From positions 2,456,331 to 2,520,330 of the forward strand of contig BCIM01000002.1 in assembly GCA_039545315.1 (NCBI GenBank): a stretch of DNA of 64,000 nt. Reading direction: 5' to 3'. The position numbers and the translations under genes were made by a program. Under the pieces are notes generated by a model. The model searched no databases. It saw only the letters and a list, made by a program, of their open reading frames with translations, and was not told where the DNA came from. The DNA comes from Kondoa malvinella. Lineage: Eukaryota > Basidiomycota > Agaricostilbomycetes > Agaricostilbales > Kondoaceae. The first letter of the stretch is position 1, and the number at the start of each line of letters is the position of its first letter. This document shows, piece by piece, positions 1 to 14,300 of the stretch.

Positions 1-697
1 ACCATTCTATTCCATTTAGGTGCGACGGAATGTTTTGATTTGCCTGGATTACCTCCCGCATCACTACACCACATCAGTATGATACGGCAAAAGTAATAAA
101 TTAGACACACAGATCAAACAATGCCAATTCCCCTCCATCTTCCTCAGACCAATCCTCGTCAACCAAATAAATGATGAACGCAATCCTCCTCCCTTCTTCA
201 GCCGAAGTGATATCATCATCATGACAGCCTAACCAATCGCCTCTTTTATATATATGGGAAGACATGTCGACTTTGCCCGGTGTGAGGTCGACGCCCGTTG
301 CATCGGTCAAGAAGTTTGTGAATTCGCTTGAATACAACTTGGTTCTTAGTTGAGCTATGGGTGTATCGATGGATGTAGATAGATCGTTGGTGCCATAGTA
401 GGAAAAGAGATCTGATTGTCGGTGGTAATAAGGCTGGGAGAGCAGTTCATGTTTGACTTTGGTTAACAATTCAGGACTGAAGAGCTCATTGAAGACGATA
501 GAAGGGAAGGGAGCATGCGAGACGGTGACTGAAGCAGTGTCTAGAGCTGTGACAGAGTTGAAACTCGTCGAGATGACAGAGGCAGATTGGAACAGAGCAG
601 TCTCATCAGGGAAGACAGAATCAGAAGAAGAGGAGGATAGTTTGAGCTTCTTTTTGGGCCTTGTACTGTCTTGCAGCTCAGAACTTGGCCGTGTCAT
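1..697 (-). CDS. Ofd1/Tpa1-like prolyl 3,4-dihydroxylase, N-terminal part
   Basis: The visible part is the N-terminal half of a 2-oxoglutarate/Fe(II) dioxygenase of the Ofd1/Tpa1 family, which hydroxylates a proline of ribosomal protein uS12 and, in fission yeast, links oxygen to sterol regulation. After a basic, Ser-rich leader (KKKLKLSSSSS, a possible nuclear signal) comes the catalytic fold; GDWLGCHDDD carries the first iron ligands (HxD) and GGELALFDL the following strand. A 47-nt intron (110 down to 64) restores the frame, and the next exon (DAGGNPGKSKHSVAPKWNRM) matches the family and runs off the left edge, so the second His and the C-terminal half are missing. Start chosen at the Met at 697; an ATG at 743 is out of frame and soon hits a stop. 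The gene diverges from VMA1 with under 70 bp between start codons. Family call confident, substrate inferred. Confidence 0.85.
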
Positions 698-765
698 CGA
701 TATTTGCTTGGGCGAGGTCGACACCTTGGTTGCTCTTAGACATCCACCCGCTTCTCAGTTTCAAC

Positions 766-3652
766 ATGGCTGTGAGCGACAAGGTGGCCACTGCTATGTT
801 TGTAGCTAAACGCGGCTACTTGTCTCACAGGGAGCGATGCAGAATGCCAAAAAGACGAAACGCATCAGCGGCACGTCCCCTTTCACCTCCTTCGCTCAAC
901 AGGGCACACAGGCTAATACAAGCTATGTGTATACACAGATGAGGTGCGCAAGGATCAATATACTCGTTTGTAGCAACAAGCTAATATGGACATGTGCGTT
1001 AGGAGAACGAAGAGGTCTTTGGTTCAGTCTTCTCTGTCTCTGGACCGTACGTACCTCTGCTACGCTGCTCTATAGCTGTAATCCTGATATTGGATTGCGC
1101 AGTGTCGTGATTGCAGAACATATGGTGCGGTCAGACGCTATGCCACTTCAGCTTAGATGCTGATAATACAGTCTGTCCGTATAGGCTGGTGCTGCTATGT
1201 ACGAACTGGTCAAGTGAGTACTCTCATCACCTTGGCATACGTGCTTGGGTTCATGTGGGAGGTTCACAGAGTCGGACACGATGAGCTTGTTGGAGGTTGG
1301 TCGATTCAGCTTTCTCGCTGTTTATCAGCTAGAGCTTTTCTCGACGAACAGAAATCATTCGTATCGAGTCCGATAAAGCTACGATCCAAGTCTACGAAGA
1401 GGTCCGTTTTGATGAGAAGATGAATCATGTAGATTGCTGACCCTTTCGTTCTCGGACAGACTTCTGGCATGTCAATAGGTGATCCTGTGCTGAGAACTGG
1501 CAAACCTCTATCCGTCGAGTTGGGTCCAGGTCAGTGAATTGACTATCGTGCGCAGTGTAGGGCTGAACGTATCTGGTACTGACAGGTCTCATGGGTAACA
1601 TTTACGATGGTATCCAGCGACGTGCGTCTATCTGAGCATGTCTATGCACCCACGCTGTATATTCACGCCACGTATAGCCCTCAAGTCCATTGCCGACAAA
1701 TCCGAATCCATCTACATTCCTCGAGGCATCAATACCAACGCTCTAGACCGATCCATCAAGTGGGATTTCACACCTACCGACTATAAAGTAGGCGACCACG
1801 TCTCGGGAGGTGACATTTTCGGTACCGTTTATGAAAACTCGCTTTTGCACGATCACAAGATTATGGTCCCTCCTCGTGCGATGGGTACTATCACCCACAT
1901 TGCCGAGAAGGGTTCTTACACTGTTGAGGTATGATCTCTTGCTTTACTATCATTTGGTAAGGTGTTAAGAGATTGACATCAGGACGTGGTATTGGAAACT
2001 GAATTTGAAGGAAAGAAGTCGCAACATACCATGATGCAAGTCTGGCCTGTTCGAGCACCTCGTCCAACGGGAGAGAAGCTACAAGCCGATTACCCTCTAC
2101 TGACTGGTCAACGTGTATTGGACTCTTTATTCCCGTGCGTTCGATGCAACAAATCCCTTATGTGATTATTTATGATGTGAGGAGGACAGATGTGTTCAAG
2201 GTGGTACGACTGCTATTCCTGGTGCTTTCGGTTGCGGCAAGACGGTCATTTCTCAAGCTGTTTCGAAATTCTCAAATTCCGACATCATCATTTACGTTGG
2301 TTGTGGTGAGCGAGGTAACGAGATGGCTGAGGTTCGTTTTTGGCAATCTACTTTCAGCTTATGCTGATGCAGCGGTTGGAATCGAGCAGGTGTTGATGGA
2401 GTTCCCGGAATTGAGCATCGACATTGACGGTCGTCAAGAACCCATCATGAAGCGCACTACTCTGATTGCCAACACGTCCAACATGCCTGTCGCTGCTCGA
2501 GAAGCTTCAATCTACACTGGTATCACGCTATCCGAATACTTCCGCGATCAAGGAAAGAATGTAGCCATGATGGCTGATTCTACTTCTCGTTGGGCTGAAG
2601 CGTTGCGTGAAATTAGTGGACGTTTGGCTGAAATGCCGGCTGATTCGGGTTACCCTGCTTATTTGGGAGCAAAGTTGGCTAGTTTCTATGAGAGAGCTGG
2701 TAAAGCTAGTTTGTTGGGCAGCCCAAACAGGGAGGGAACCGTGTCGATTATTGGAGCGTGCGTCTTCTCTCACTTATAAGCTCCGACGGGAGCTGACCGT
2801 GATTGATTTGATGTACAGTGTCTCGCCGCCAGGTGGTGATTTCTCTGACCCGGTCACTTCTGCTACTCTTGGTATCGTTCAGGTGCGCTTTATTCTACTT
2901 GTGTGCTTATTCGAAAGCTGAACAAGAAACATGTGCACAGGTCTTCTGGGGTTTAGACAAGAAGCTAGCTCAACGCAAACATTTCCCTTCAGTCAACTGG
3001 AACGTCTCTTACTCGAAATACGTCAACGTCCTCCAACCATGGTACGCCAAGACTGAACCCGCTTTCGTCGACTTCCGAAACAAGTGCAAAGAAGTGCTAC
3101 AAAAGGAAGACGAGTTGGCAGAAATTGTGCAATTGGTTGGCAAGTCTGCTCTCGGAGAGCCGGATAAGGTCACCTTGGATGTGGCGCGTCTGGTCAAGGA
3201 CGACTTTTTGCAGCAGAATGGTATTTCAGAGTATGATCGATACTGTCCATTCGTCAGTCCCATCCTATGTCTTTGCATATTGCATGCTGACAGACTGGAG
3301 CTTGACAGTACAAGACGAATGGAATGTTGCGCAACTTCATGTCGTACTACGATCAAGCGCTCAAGGCTGTCGACTCTGGTGAAATGACTTGGGCAAAGAT
3401 CAGGGAAGCGACCAACGATGAGTGGTATGCGCTATCGCAGGTCAGTGTCAAAACTTTGTTGCATGTTTCGTGCTGATGCGACTGCAACATGCCAGATGAA
3501 GTTCGAGAGCCCGTCGCAAGGCCAAGAAGACATTGACAACAGTGAGTAGTTTCATCCATCAGCTGGTCGTGGCTTATGAGATCTCGCCTCCGACAGAGCT
3601 CAACAAGCTGAACGAGCGCATCATCAGCAAGTTCCAGAGCTTGACCGAGTAA
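766..3652 (+). CDS. VMA1: V-type proton ATPase catalytic subunit A
   Basis: Catalytic A subunit of the vacuolar V1 ATPase, which hydrolyses ATP to drive proton pumping into vacuoles and endosomes. The ORF is rebuilt from about 18 exons; the first is only ATG GCT before a GTGAGC donor, giving [10 protein letters not shown], the usual fungal start. Visible landmarks in order: [39 protein letters not shown], the non-homologous region [16 protein letters not shown], the P-loop GAFGCGKT (near 2230), [100 protein letters not shown] and the tail KFQSLTE before TAA. Length is the usual ~615 residues. The VMA intein insertion site (after VGC) is empty; an intron lies just after NEMAE. Exon 2/3 boundary (about 905-1015) is the least certain join. 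Confidence 0.95.
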
Positions 3653-6065
3653 TCTGGTAGAGATAGATTTGGGATGCTCGCTCAATCTGTTTTGTAGCGG
3701 CTTTCCTTTACGTGCATTGAATACATCTTGTACATGACAGTCATTGTATTGCTCTAGCCAGCTTTCGCCTTGCCATCCTGTGTTTTGCTTGAGAAACCTT
3801 ATCGAGTTGATCCAAGGTTCGGCTCTTAACGACCTGCATCTTTAGCGTTGTAGGCCAGATACATCAATCAGCAGCATAGCTGTCTGCGCCGCTGACCGTT
3901 CTCTTGCAAGACACCCAAATCGAATGGCTGCTCTCCATCAATCAGACTGACAGAGATCTTCCGTCCTTTCAAGGGAAACATGAAATGCTCTCCTTGCATA
4001 TGCTGCCTCTATACAGTGAAAGTAGTCTACCAGCGGCTTCTACGTGTCTTCTGCCCTGTCCTTCGAGCTCTGTTGCCTCCTCGTCATCTTGAAATATGCA
4101 GTCTTGAGCATCTTTCGCTATTTTCACAAGACGCCCATTGTGTACTGCTATAGTATTCCTCTGTTATCTACATGCTTGGCAGTGTCCCTGCGCGCAAGTA
4201 TTCTTAGCTTGATTTCTGCGTGACGTTTGGAGGTCCGAGCAGGCCACAACTCTGGGTCGCCCTACTCTTGACTTAGTGATTATGTCCATTGCACAGATGA
4301 TTTCCAAGGTAGCACATATTGTGATGCATCCCACAATTGAGATCGCATCAAGCTTTGGCCTGCTGCATTTAAGCTTTCTGGCTTACGTCCGTCTCTTTCT
4401 TTCGCACGACCGATTCTTTCCTCTCTTCTTCGGCAGCAAGCCACTCTCGCTATTCCACTGTAGAACCGCCAGGAGCTTGTCTGCTTATCACTCTGAAACT
4501 TCATCTACCTCTCCTTTGTCTACCTTTTGGCAAAGAAGCGCTTTTTCTTGGTAATATACTGGTGTCGAGCAGGTAAAGTTGTCCTTTCCTTGGAAGATAC
4601 GAGTCTCACAGTCAAGCCAGAAGCAAGCACTATGTTTTGGATGATTCCGGCAAAGCCAAGCTAAGTCATACTCTTCCCTGCTACAGCGTCACTACATCCA
4701 CGAACAGGTTAGGACGAAGAACACTTTCTAAAGCCCTACTTTCTCTCGTTGCGCCATCGTTATTGTCACCTTTGTCATCACGGTGTGAAGATTGTCATCG
4801 GTATCGTCAAGTCTTTCAAAGTACCCGGTGAATCATCTAGGCTGTGGGTCAAGACCGCAAACTCTCGTATGTGATTACAGGAATCATCAGAAGATGCTGA
4901 CGTGCTCTATTAGTCTATACACAGGTCGCAGAGACCCTTTTCTAGAGTCTGGTCCCGAGTCCTTCCTTCCTTTGGTGCGGAACAGCTTCTAGCCGGAGCA
5001 AACTATTACTCGGTACATCGAGAAGTCAACGCGCTTTGTCCTCAAGGGTCAAAGGACCCTTCTGCTTTCCTGCTTTCCTGCTTGCTCTGCTGAGCGTCTT
5101 CTTCTTCCTAATATCGCTCAACGACGGATGGCTGTTTCTGCTATTTGGCTTGGTAGAAGCGGTATTTGCGTGCAGCGCACTGTACCAGCCGCTTTCTTCT
5201 ATGGCACCAACAAACCTCAAATCCAGCTCGCACATCAAAGCGTCTCCTGCACACCTCGCTCAACGATCTTTGCTTCTGCTTGCTCGTCGCGACACGTGCG
5301 CACAAGGTCGTACCTCGTGCTCCGCATCCGACAGTCACGTATGATCGAAGCAGGATGCAAAGGGAGAGCGACGGGAGAGCGATGTAAGGATGTCGACCTA
5401 TACTCAGCAGAGCAGCAGCGAAATGAGGCAATGTCGAAGCGTATGGAATCGCCCTTCAGATGTTCTGCTAGCGATCAGTGATGGGCTTATATTGCGGACT
5501 ACGGAGCTTGGAGGCTCCTTAACAGACTTGCGTATGTCTGCAAGCCCTTCTCTCTTGAGCTCGCTGATGTTGGTCTCGCAGTCGGGTCGCTCTGACTTAC
5601 AGCCTTTCTTCCCTTCACATGATGATTTGAGATGCATCGAAAGACTGGCTCTATGCCGACTTGCACATTGCGTCTCTAGTCTGATCTTTCCGTGCCTCTG
5701 GCTTTGCCTTGCCATCGTCTTTGTCAGACCATCCGTCCTCGCATTCAGATCGTATGGCCTGTAATGATAGGCTGTTTCTCGTCGATGCCATGCTTTGATT
5801 CAAAACTCGCCTTCATTGAGGAGTCTAGCTGACGGCTGATCGGGTCAAGTGACCAGACGAGGCATAGAGGGGAAACTTTGCTGCCTTGGCCGCTATCATT
5901 GTGCAATGTATGGGTTACGCCTAGTCTGATAGCGCTTGGCTCGTGTTTTTGCGGCCGTACAATGTCCTGAAGAGATGCTCTAAGGCCTGAAATCACAAAC
6001 AAATAGAGAATTGCATGGTTCTGGCTATGTACAAGAAGAGTTCGCATGGAGGAAACAAGGAAATC
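3653..6065. other. 2.4-kb intergenic stretch without recognised gene
   Basis: Many short ORFs occur on both strands, but none shows a protein family, biased composition or splice joins that extend it. Stretches around 4380-4560 and 5060-5200 are pyrimidine-rich on the plus strand, as seen in fungal promoters and untranslated leaders. I saw no tRNA A/B boxes, rRNA or transposon ends. A non-coding transcript, a decayed gene or a long regulatory region are all possible. Confidence 0.4.
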
Positions 6066-6639
6066 TCAGCGGTTGCCTTGGTTGCCTGTGTGTGCTCTGC
6101 GCCAGGCATCTAACTGAGCTGCGGTCATCTGTTGTTGCCGAGCTGGATTCGCTGGGAGTAGGCGATCTAGCGGTCCAGGCTGACCGAATGGATGGGCACC
6201 TGGTCCACCTGGAGCAGGATAAGTACGAGGCTGACCGAGTTGCATCGCTGCTGTCTGACGTCTGTCATTTGGATGCTGTCGCAGAAATTCCTGTCGCTGC
6301 TGCTCTTGCTGTCGTCGCTGCTGCTCATACTGCTCCTGCTGCTGCTGTAGTTGCCGGCGCACTTCTTCCTCTCGTCGTTTCTGATCGTCAACTTGCGCTT
6401 GTGTCAGCCCCGTCGATTTTCTGTCGCCTGTGATTGGGACATGTTGCGCGCTTCTCAAGTAACCTTCATATGCCTATCCGAATCGATGCGATTAGAAAGA
6501 TGTTCCTCTAGTTATTTGTGGCATACGTCATTTGCGACATCTTTCTGCGAAGAGCAAGATTGTCAGAAAGCGGTAAGGAATGCAGCTCTAGCGCATCTAC
6601 CTGAGTTCGAAAAGGTTTGTTTGGATCGCTGCCGTCCAT
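6066..6639 (-). CDS. small Gln-rich coiled-coil protein, unknown function
   Basis: I do not recognise this protein. The main exon (6066 to about 6430) encodes a strongly charged, Gln-rich helix (RREEEVRRQLQQQQEQYEQQ and on through RQEFLRQHPNDRR) followed by a Pro/Gly stretch and LDRLLPANPARQQQ; it ends HTGNQGNR. That exon has no ATG in frame at its beginning, so at least one exon lies upstream. A good first exon starts at 6639 (MDGSDPNKPFRTQ, donor GTAGAT), and a second small exon (KDVAND) may follow; I could not get one fully phased model. The ATG is directly preceded by a CTCAT pentanucleotide repeat. A predicted coiled coil is the only structural statement the sequence supports. Confidence 0.5.
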
Positions 6640-6640
6640 G

Positions 6641-6667
6641 ATGAGATGAGATGAGATGAGATGAGAT
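6641..6667. repeat. (ATGAG)n pentanucleotide microsatellite
   Basis: Five tandem ATGAG units followed by ATGG. On the minus strand this reads as (CTCAT)n immediately upstream of the proposed start codon of the Gln-rich gene, so it would lie in its 5' leader. Confidence 0.9.
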
Positions 6668-7573
6668 GGCTAGATGTTTGAGATAGAGAGAAGAGAGTTA
6701 CAGAGCAAGCTTCTTATAGTGCCGGTTTCACCGCTTTCCATCGCTTGCACAAGTCAGGTTCATCGCACGCACAGACCAATAGCACAGCACGAATTGAAAC
6801 GGTTAGCCAGGACCGGGAAGAACAAAGGGAAGGCTGAATAGCGTTTCAGACGACGATGGAGTCGTTGAAAGCCAAAGCCGCCAGCGTTGATCAGAAGGCT
6901 ACTCGAGAGGAGCCAACGAGCAGCTAGGTTCTTTCTGGAAAGTGGTCTCTGAAGCTATGTAGATTGTGTGCTGAGGAAGTCGAGAGCTCCGTCAGAAGAA
7001 CCAGCTTCTTTGACTTTCTTGAACAAGCCGCTGGCCTGGACTGTTACAGCGTCACTTTGCAGCCATTTGCAAGACCAATACGCCTGCAGATAGCGAAAGT
7101 CCTTTGCGACCGAGTTTCAATTTCCGTTGCAAAAGAGAAGCAGAGATTGAAAGACTGATTGAAAGCGAGCAACGAGCAGACCTTCTTGTCCACTCGAGTA
7201 CCGCTAGATTGGAATATAGCGCAAGACTGCAAGATGTGAAGACGCCAAAGTTGCCCGCTACCAGTACGACACACAGCAGCTGCGAAGGGTCTTAACCAGA
7301 AGCACTTCTGGCTATAAGTGCTGCTGTATGAGGATACCGTGGCGGCTCCGAACCAACCGTGCTCAAGCGCTGATGACCCTGCAGCTTTCCATACCGCGTG
7401 CGATGTTTAAGCAAACACTTGCGGTACGCTCTGAGATCTGTGATCTGTACTCATGGGACTAGTGGGAAGCGAGATACACTGCACCCATCTTGTCACATAA
7501 GCGAACGCATATAATTTCCCGGCTTTGTCCTGCGACAACGTTACTCTCGACTAAAAGGCCTGGACAGCTAGAC
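6668..7573. other. intergenic region before the Met-tRNA synthetase gene
   Basis: About 900 bp that should hold the promoters of the Gln-rich gene (minus) and MSM1 (plus). The short ORFs here show no family similarity or convincing splice sites. Nothing else recognised. Confidence 0.4.
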
Positions 7574-9764
<2,191 letters not shown>

Positions 9765-9853
9765 GTGAATATCGGCGGGTTGTTTAGATGAGTACCCGAA
9801 TGCTGTTTGTAGTTCTGTAGGCGGTTCAGAATAGACTTTAGCAGAGCGATTAA

Positions 9854-11199
9854 TTACTCACTTGACTTTGTCTTCGGATCGAGCTTCGTTGGCAGCACGA
9901 CCTTTACCTGACTTGAGTATAGCCTTCCAATCAGACATGCGCAGACATACCTGATACGTAACGTATAGATTCCCATGACCGGACATGTGGTACAAAGGCA
10001 TGCCTTCCTCTTTGATCACTTGCACGAATCCAGGCTGCGTGACTCCATCTCTTCTCAACGTCAGATGATGCCCATCCAAAGTCTCCAACTTTCTCTGAAA
10101 CCCAAACAACGCTTCTTGCACGCTGATGACCTCCTTCCAATATAGATTGGGTCCTTTCCTTGACCATCCGCCTGTCTCTTGTTTTGTCCGCACGCGTACG
10201 ACTACATCGCCTGCGACATAGTCTGGATGTTCGTCCGCTTCGTTCTCGAATAATATCTCAGAGTCATCGGGTAGACCGCGATCTATACTGAGGGAGAGCG
10301 AGACTGGTGATTGAATGAGTCGTTGCCCTTGACATGTTTTACAAATCTTCTTGATATGCTTGCCTCTTCCTCCGCACTAAGACTGTGTTAGCAGAATGAT
10401 AAATAGAAACAAAGCCTGACTGACCTTGTTACAATGCGCTTGCATCTGAGTAAACATGCCTGGCGCTAGCTGCTGCCTGACCAGAACGACACCGCTGCCA
10501 TGACATGTCCCACACTCTACTATGTCTGATGGTTTCTGCGCTCCAGATCCTCCACAATGTTCACACAATCGCTTAGCCGATATCTCAAACTATCCTTTCC
10601 ATCAGCTTAGACTTCCCCAAACATGGACAGACGCACATCAAACGTCTTTCCCGTAAACACATCCTGCAAATCTACCAAGACTTCGCTAACCATGTTTGGT
10701 CCCCTTCGTTCTTGCTGTTGCTGCCTTCCTCCACCAAAGAAGTTGGCAAAAATGTCCATTGGATTATGCCCGCCTGCAGATTGACCTGCTTGACGTCGCT
10801 TCACGCCCTCTTCTCCCTATCATGGAACATGAGCATGGCCGAGTAGGTGCAGTAACGAGGAGGAGACGTACATGCTGGTCGTAAACTTGACGCATCTCTT
10901 CATCAGAGAGGACATCATATGCTTGAGATATTTTCAAGAAGCGCTCTTCAGCTGATTTCTCCTTGTTGCGATCAGGATGAAACTTCTTGCTTAGCTTGCG
11001 ATAAGCACTTCTAATAAAGAGAGCGAGAGCTGCTGTCAGCAGATGTACAGGGGCCGAGTGGAACAGCGAACTTGATTTGAGCGAGTGATGCATCTTTGCG
11101 GACGTTCAGCGTTTGGTAGTATTCCGTGCTTGCTGCGAGACAGCCGCAGCTTGCACATAGTAGCACAGCTATCAGTAGCTGAAGTGCTATTGTCCTCAT
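9854..11199 (-). CDS. SCJ1: ER-lumenal DnaJ/Hsp40 co-chaperone (Scj1/ERdj3 type)
   Basis: Co-chaperone that stimulates the ATPase of the lumenal Hsp70 Kar2/BiP. An N-terminal signal peptide ([19 protein letters not shown]) is followed directly by the J domain ([18 protein letters not shown], then HPD in KKFHPDRN). A short Gly/Gln region ([10 protein letters not shown]) leads to the zinc-binding domain with CxxCxGxG repeats [16 protein letters not shown] and CNKCGGRG, the fourth being degenerate (CKTCQGQR). The C-terminal substrate domain ends in [17 protein letters not shown] after an intron that splices out of the longer open frame. No KDEL-type tail is visible, as is also true of ERdj3, which is kept by binding partners. 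Six or so introns; length near 370 residues, close to yeast Scj1. Confidence 0.9.
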
Positions 11200-11315
11200 T
11201 TGGTGGAAAGAGACGAAAGTAATCATTTGAGCGCGTCAGAAGCAATGCGATACGTGTCATGAGTGCAAACAGGCTACAATGCTTATATACAGGCATGCGA
11301 GTGATATACGTGCGT

Positions 11316-14300
11316 TTATGCTTCCATTCTCAGAGGTGGTAGAGAGCGGCCAGAGTGTAGGCATTCCTTCAACCATTGCATGTTGACCAGAATGTTGCGC
11401 TTGCTAGCTGGCAGAGAAGCTGGGACGTTGGCCTTCTCTTCAACCATGATGCGATCAGCTTTGGCGCTCTTGTCTTTAATCTTGTTGTCCTTCTCAGTAC
11501 AGGTCTCAAATTGAGCAGCACCTAAAGCTGATACGATAGACCGGATAAGGGGAGCTTTCTGCTCGGCACTCATCAGAGATTGTCAAACTCAGGGAGAACA
11601 TGTACGTACCGACTTGTTGACAGGACCAGCAGTTATCAAGAGAAAGTTGAGGTCTTTGAAGATGCGCATTTGTTCATGACGCTCTTCGACATCAGCCAGA
11701 GAAAAGCTGGTTTGCTGGATGAGTCGACCTTGCATGCCAAAGCTATGTCCGCCGAGGTCGATGGAGAAGCCAGCGCCGAGCATGTACAGATCCCAAGCTG
11801 GTCGCGAGCCGGATTCAATACTTTCGTCCACCCAGCGAGTCGAGATGCAGGGTATACCAAGCGCAAGAGCCATCAAGTACTTCTCGAGAGGCCGAGGTCG
11901 GTCAGAAAGGCAAAAGATAGTTTTCAAATTGCGATGCTTGCCAGAAGTTTGGAATGCGAGCTGTAGTCCATCTTCGCCTTCAACTGTTCGCACCATTTCG
12001 CCCAAGTCATCAATGACAACTCCGCCCTCTCTTCTGATGCGCTCAGAGACTATCTGCTTGTTCGACGAGCGGTAATGACCGACAGTTGGAGGCGCATCAG
12101 GAGAAGGAGGTGCTGGATCTCCATCTTCGTAACCAGTCAAGACGAAACCATAGCCTTTGAACAAGTTGCCGCTGACGCTGACCGTTCGACCGGAAGTGCT
12201 CTGACGGCTAGTGGTAGGCGTGGGACCAGGTCCTGCGGGAGGAGGCATGCTAGCGCGATCAGATGCAGCAACAGAAGGCGCACGGCGATCTGGCACAGCT
12301 GAAGATCCACGACGAGTCTCGCGAGGCTTGATGATCAAGGTCTGGGCGCTTGCTTTACGTTCAGCGTATGCTTTGAAGGCGGCAAGCTGATCTGAAGTGA
12401 GTTTTCGATCAGCCAAGACAGAAGAGTGTTCTTTCGGAGTAGTCGGTACACGGATAGCGCCAACAAGAAGACGTCTCTTAGCCGTGTGTTCCGCATTCGC
12501 ATGACAGGCTAAGATGACTCTTGCACCGAGCGGTGTGCCAGCAGGCACTACCTTTCCACTCTCGTCGGCCCATTCGACTCGATAAACGCGCTGAAGAGAG
12601 TAGAGGTATTGCGCTTGATGCTGAGTCTCTTCCATGCCGCAGTAAAAGATCGGGTCGTTAATTTTGATTTCGCATCGTCGCACATCTTTGTACGAGTTGA
12701 AAGTGACTGAGCCATCATCGAACTTGACTTCGAGGCGATCCTTCTCCACACCAATGATCTCTGACGGGTAGTAGGATTTGTCGTCCTTCCAGTACGCAAA
12801 CACTCGATTTAGGGGAAGACCAGGAATAGCAGGCTTCTCGATCCCACAAGCTTCTTGCTCCAAAGCCGTCTCAACCACCGACTCTTCATGGTACGTTTCT
12901 GGTTCATCTACCATCTCTCCAACCAAATCCATATCCATTTGCTGTTGGACCTCAGGCTCAGCTCGCTCTTTGCCTTTGCTACCGCGACCCTTGTACGTTC
13001 TAGCCTTCTTCTTCGCTGGCCTCTCATCCGCTTCCGCATCTTCAACTCGCTTGCTCGAGGTAGACGCTTTTGAACTAGCCTTCGATACAGGCGGCTTGCT
13101 CTTCTCCACAGCTTTGCCTTTCTTTCCTGACGTTCTCGTAGTCTTCTTCGTTGGAGCAGAACCAGATTGTCGACAAGTAGTGACACCATCTCTCGACTTC
13201 CTCTTCGCAGTGGCAGGCGGTTCTTCATAATTCGTCTCTTCGAAATCGTCATCTGAAGTGAGAGGGTGTTCATTAGGATCGCTTTCTGGTTCAGACAAAG
13301 GCGAGGAATGACGTTTGAGGTTTCTAGCTTTGCTCAAAGGATGAGGTGAAGATGGACCGGCATTCGTTCCAGATCGAACAGTCAATTGCTTGTTTTCGGT
13401 CAAAGCGGTTCGTTTGGCTGGAGCGACTTTGGGACTAGCGGCCAATCGAGCAAGAGGTACATCAGCCGAATCTTGGGACGGAGTGATACAAACAGAAAAG
13501 TCTTTCGCTGCTTCTTCCGAATCCGGTATTACGCTCTTGTCAGTGCTTTTCGAAGACATTTGCTGCACGAGTTCTTCTACGCTAGGTGGGATATGATCAA
13601 GTTGATCTTGCAAAAAGGGAGGAGGTGAAGAAGTAGGCGGATCGGGCAATTGAGAATCTTCGTAGCCTGCAGTGGCTTGATGGATGGTGCTTAACATGCC
13701 TTGAGTGTCGCGCATATCGAGCGCATTCAGCTCTGGATCAGGCGAGGAAGATTGTCGACGAGAAATAGCCTCTCTTTCGGGCGAAACAAATCTTCTCCCA
13801 GCAGACACTGTCTCCAAATCAGCTTGCTCTGTACCAACAGAAGGAAATGGCATACTAGCAAACCTCTCCCTTTGCTGCTTGCGCATGCTTTCACTATGCT
13901 TAGAGCTCTCCATCAGACTAGGCAATTCATCATGAGGCGCAGGCTGAGTAGCTTCTTCCATAGGCTCATTCTCGCTCGTCATGGTCGTATCACCCGTTCC
14001 TCGTAGTATAACAGATTCTTGAGATTCTTCTTCTTCTGGTGGGGGGACCGGTTTATGCATAGGTGGAAAATAGGGTGCCTCGTCGATAGGCGCAGATGGT
14101 GCTTGAAGCGGAAGTTGAGGCGAAGCTTGGGGGTGGACGAGTGGTGATTTAGGCTTGGGCGGAGCAGGAGGCATGCGAGAGCCAAAATTCATAGATTGAG
14201 ACTCTTCTTCACCCTCTTGACCATCTTGGCCATCTTGCCAACTAACACGACGTTTCGCTTTTGCTCTTTTGGGCGTATTTGTAGTAGTCATGGGAATAGC

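Noticed and set aside
453..1163. Plus-strand ORFs at the left edge
   Set aside because: They are antisense to the dioxygenase or read through VMA1 introns 1-3; the spliced VMA1 model explains the sequence.
2280..2400. Possible intein in VMA1 at the classical insertion point
   Set aside because: [12 protein letters not shown] is continuous; the interruption that follows is a normal short spliceosomal intron, not an intein.
5026..5764. Overlapping ORFs on both strands of the gene-poor region
   Set aside because: Up to six short frames overlap here with no family match, no consistent splice sites and unusual composition; I treat them as chance.
7340..7365. tRNA B-box-like CCGAACC
   Set aside because: No matching A box or cloverleaf arms could be found on either strand.
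11580..14190. Plus-strand and minus-strand ORFs within the checkpoint gene
   Set aside because: They lie within the single 1198-codon frame, which carries Tudor and BRCT motifs; the others are shadows.
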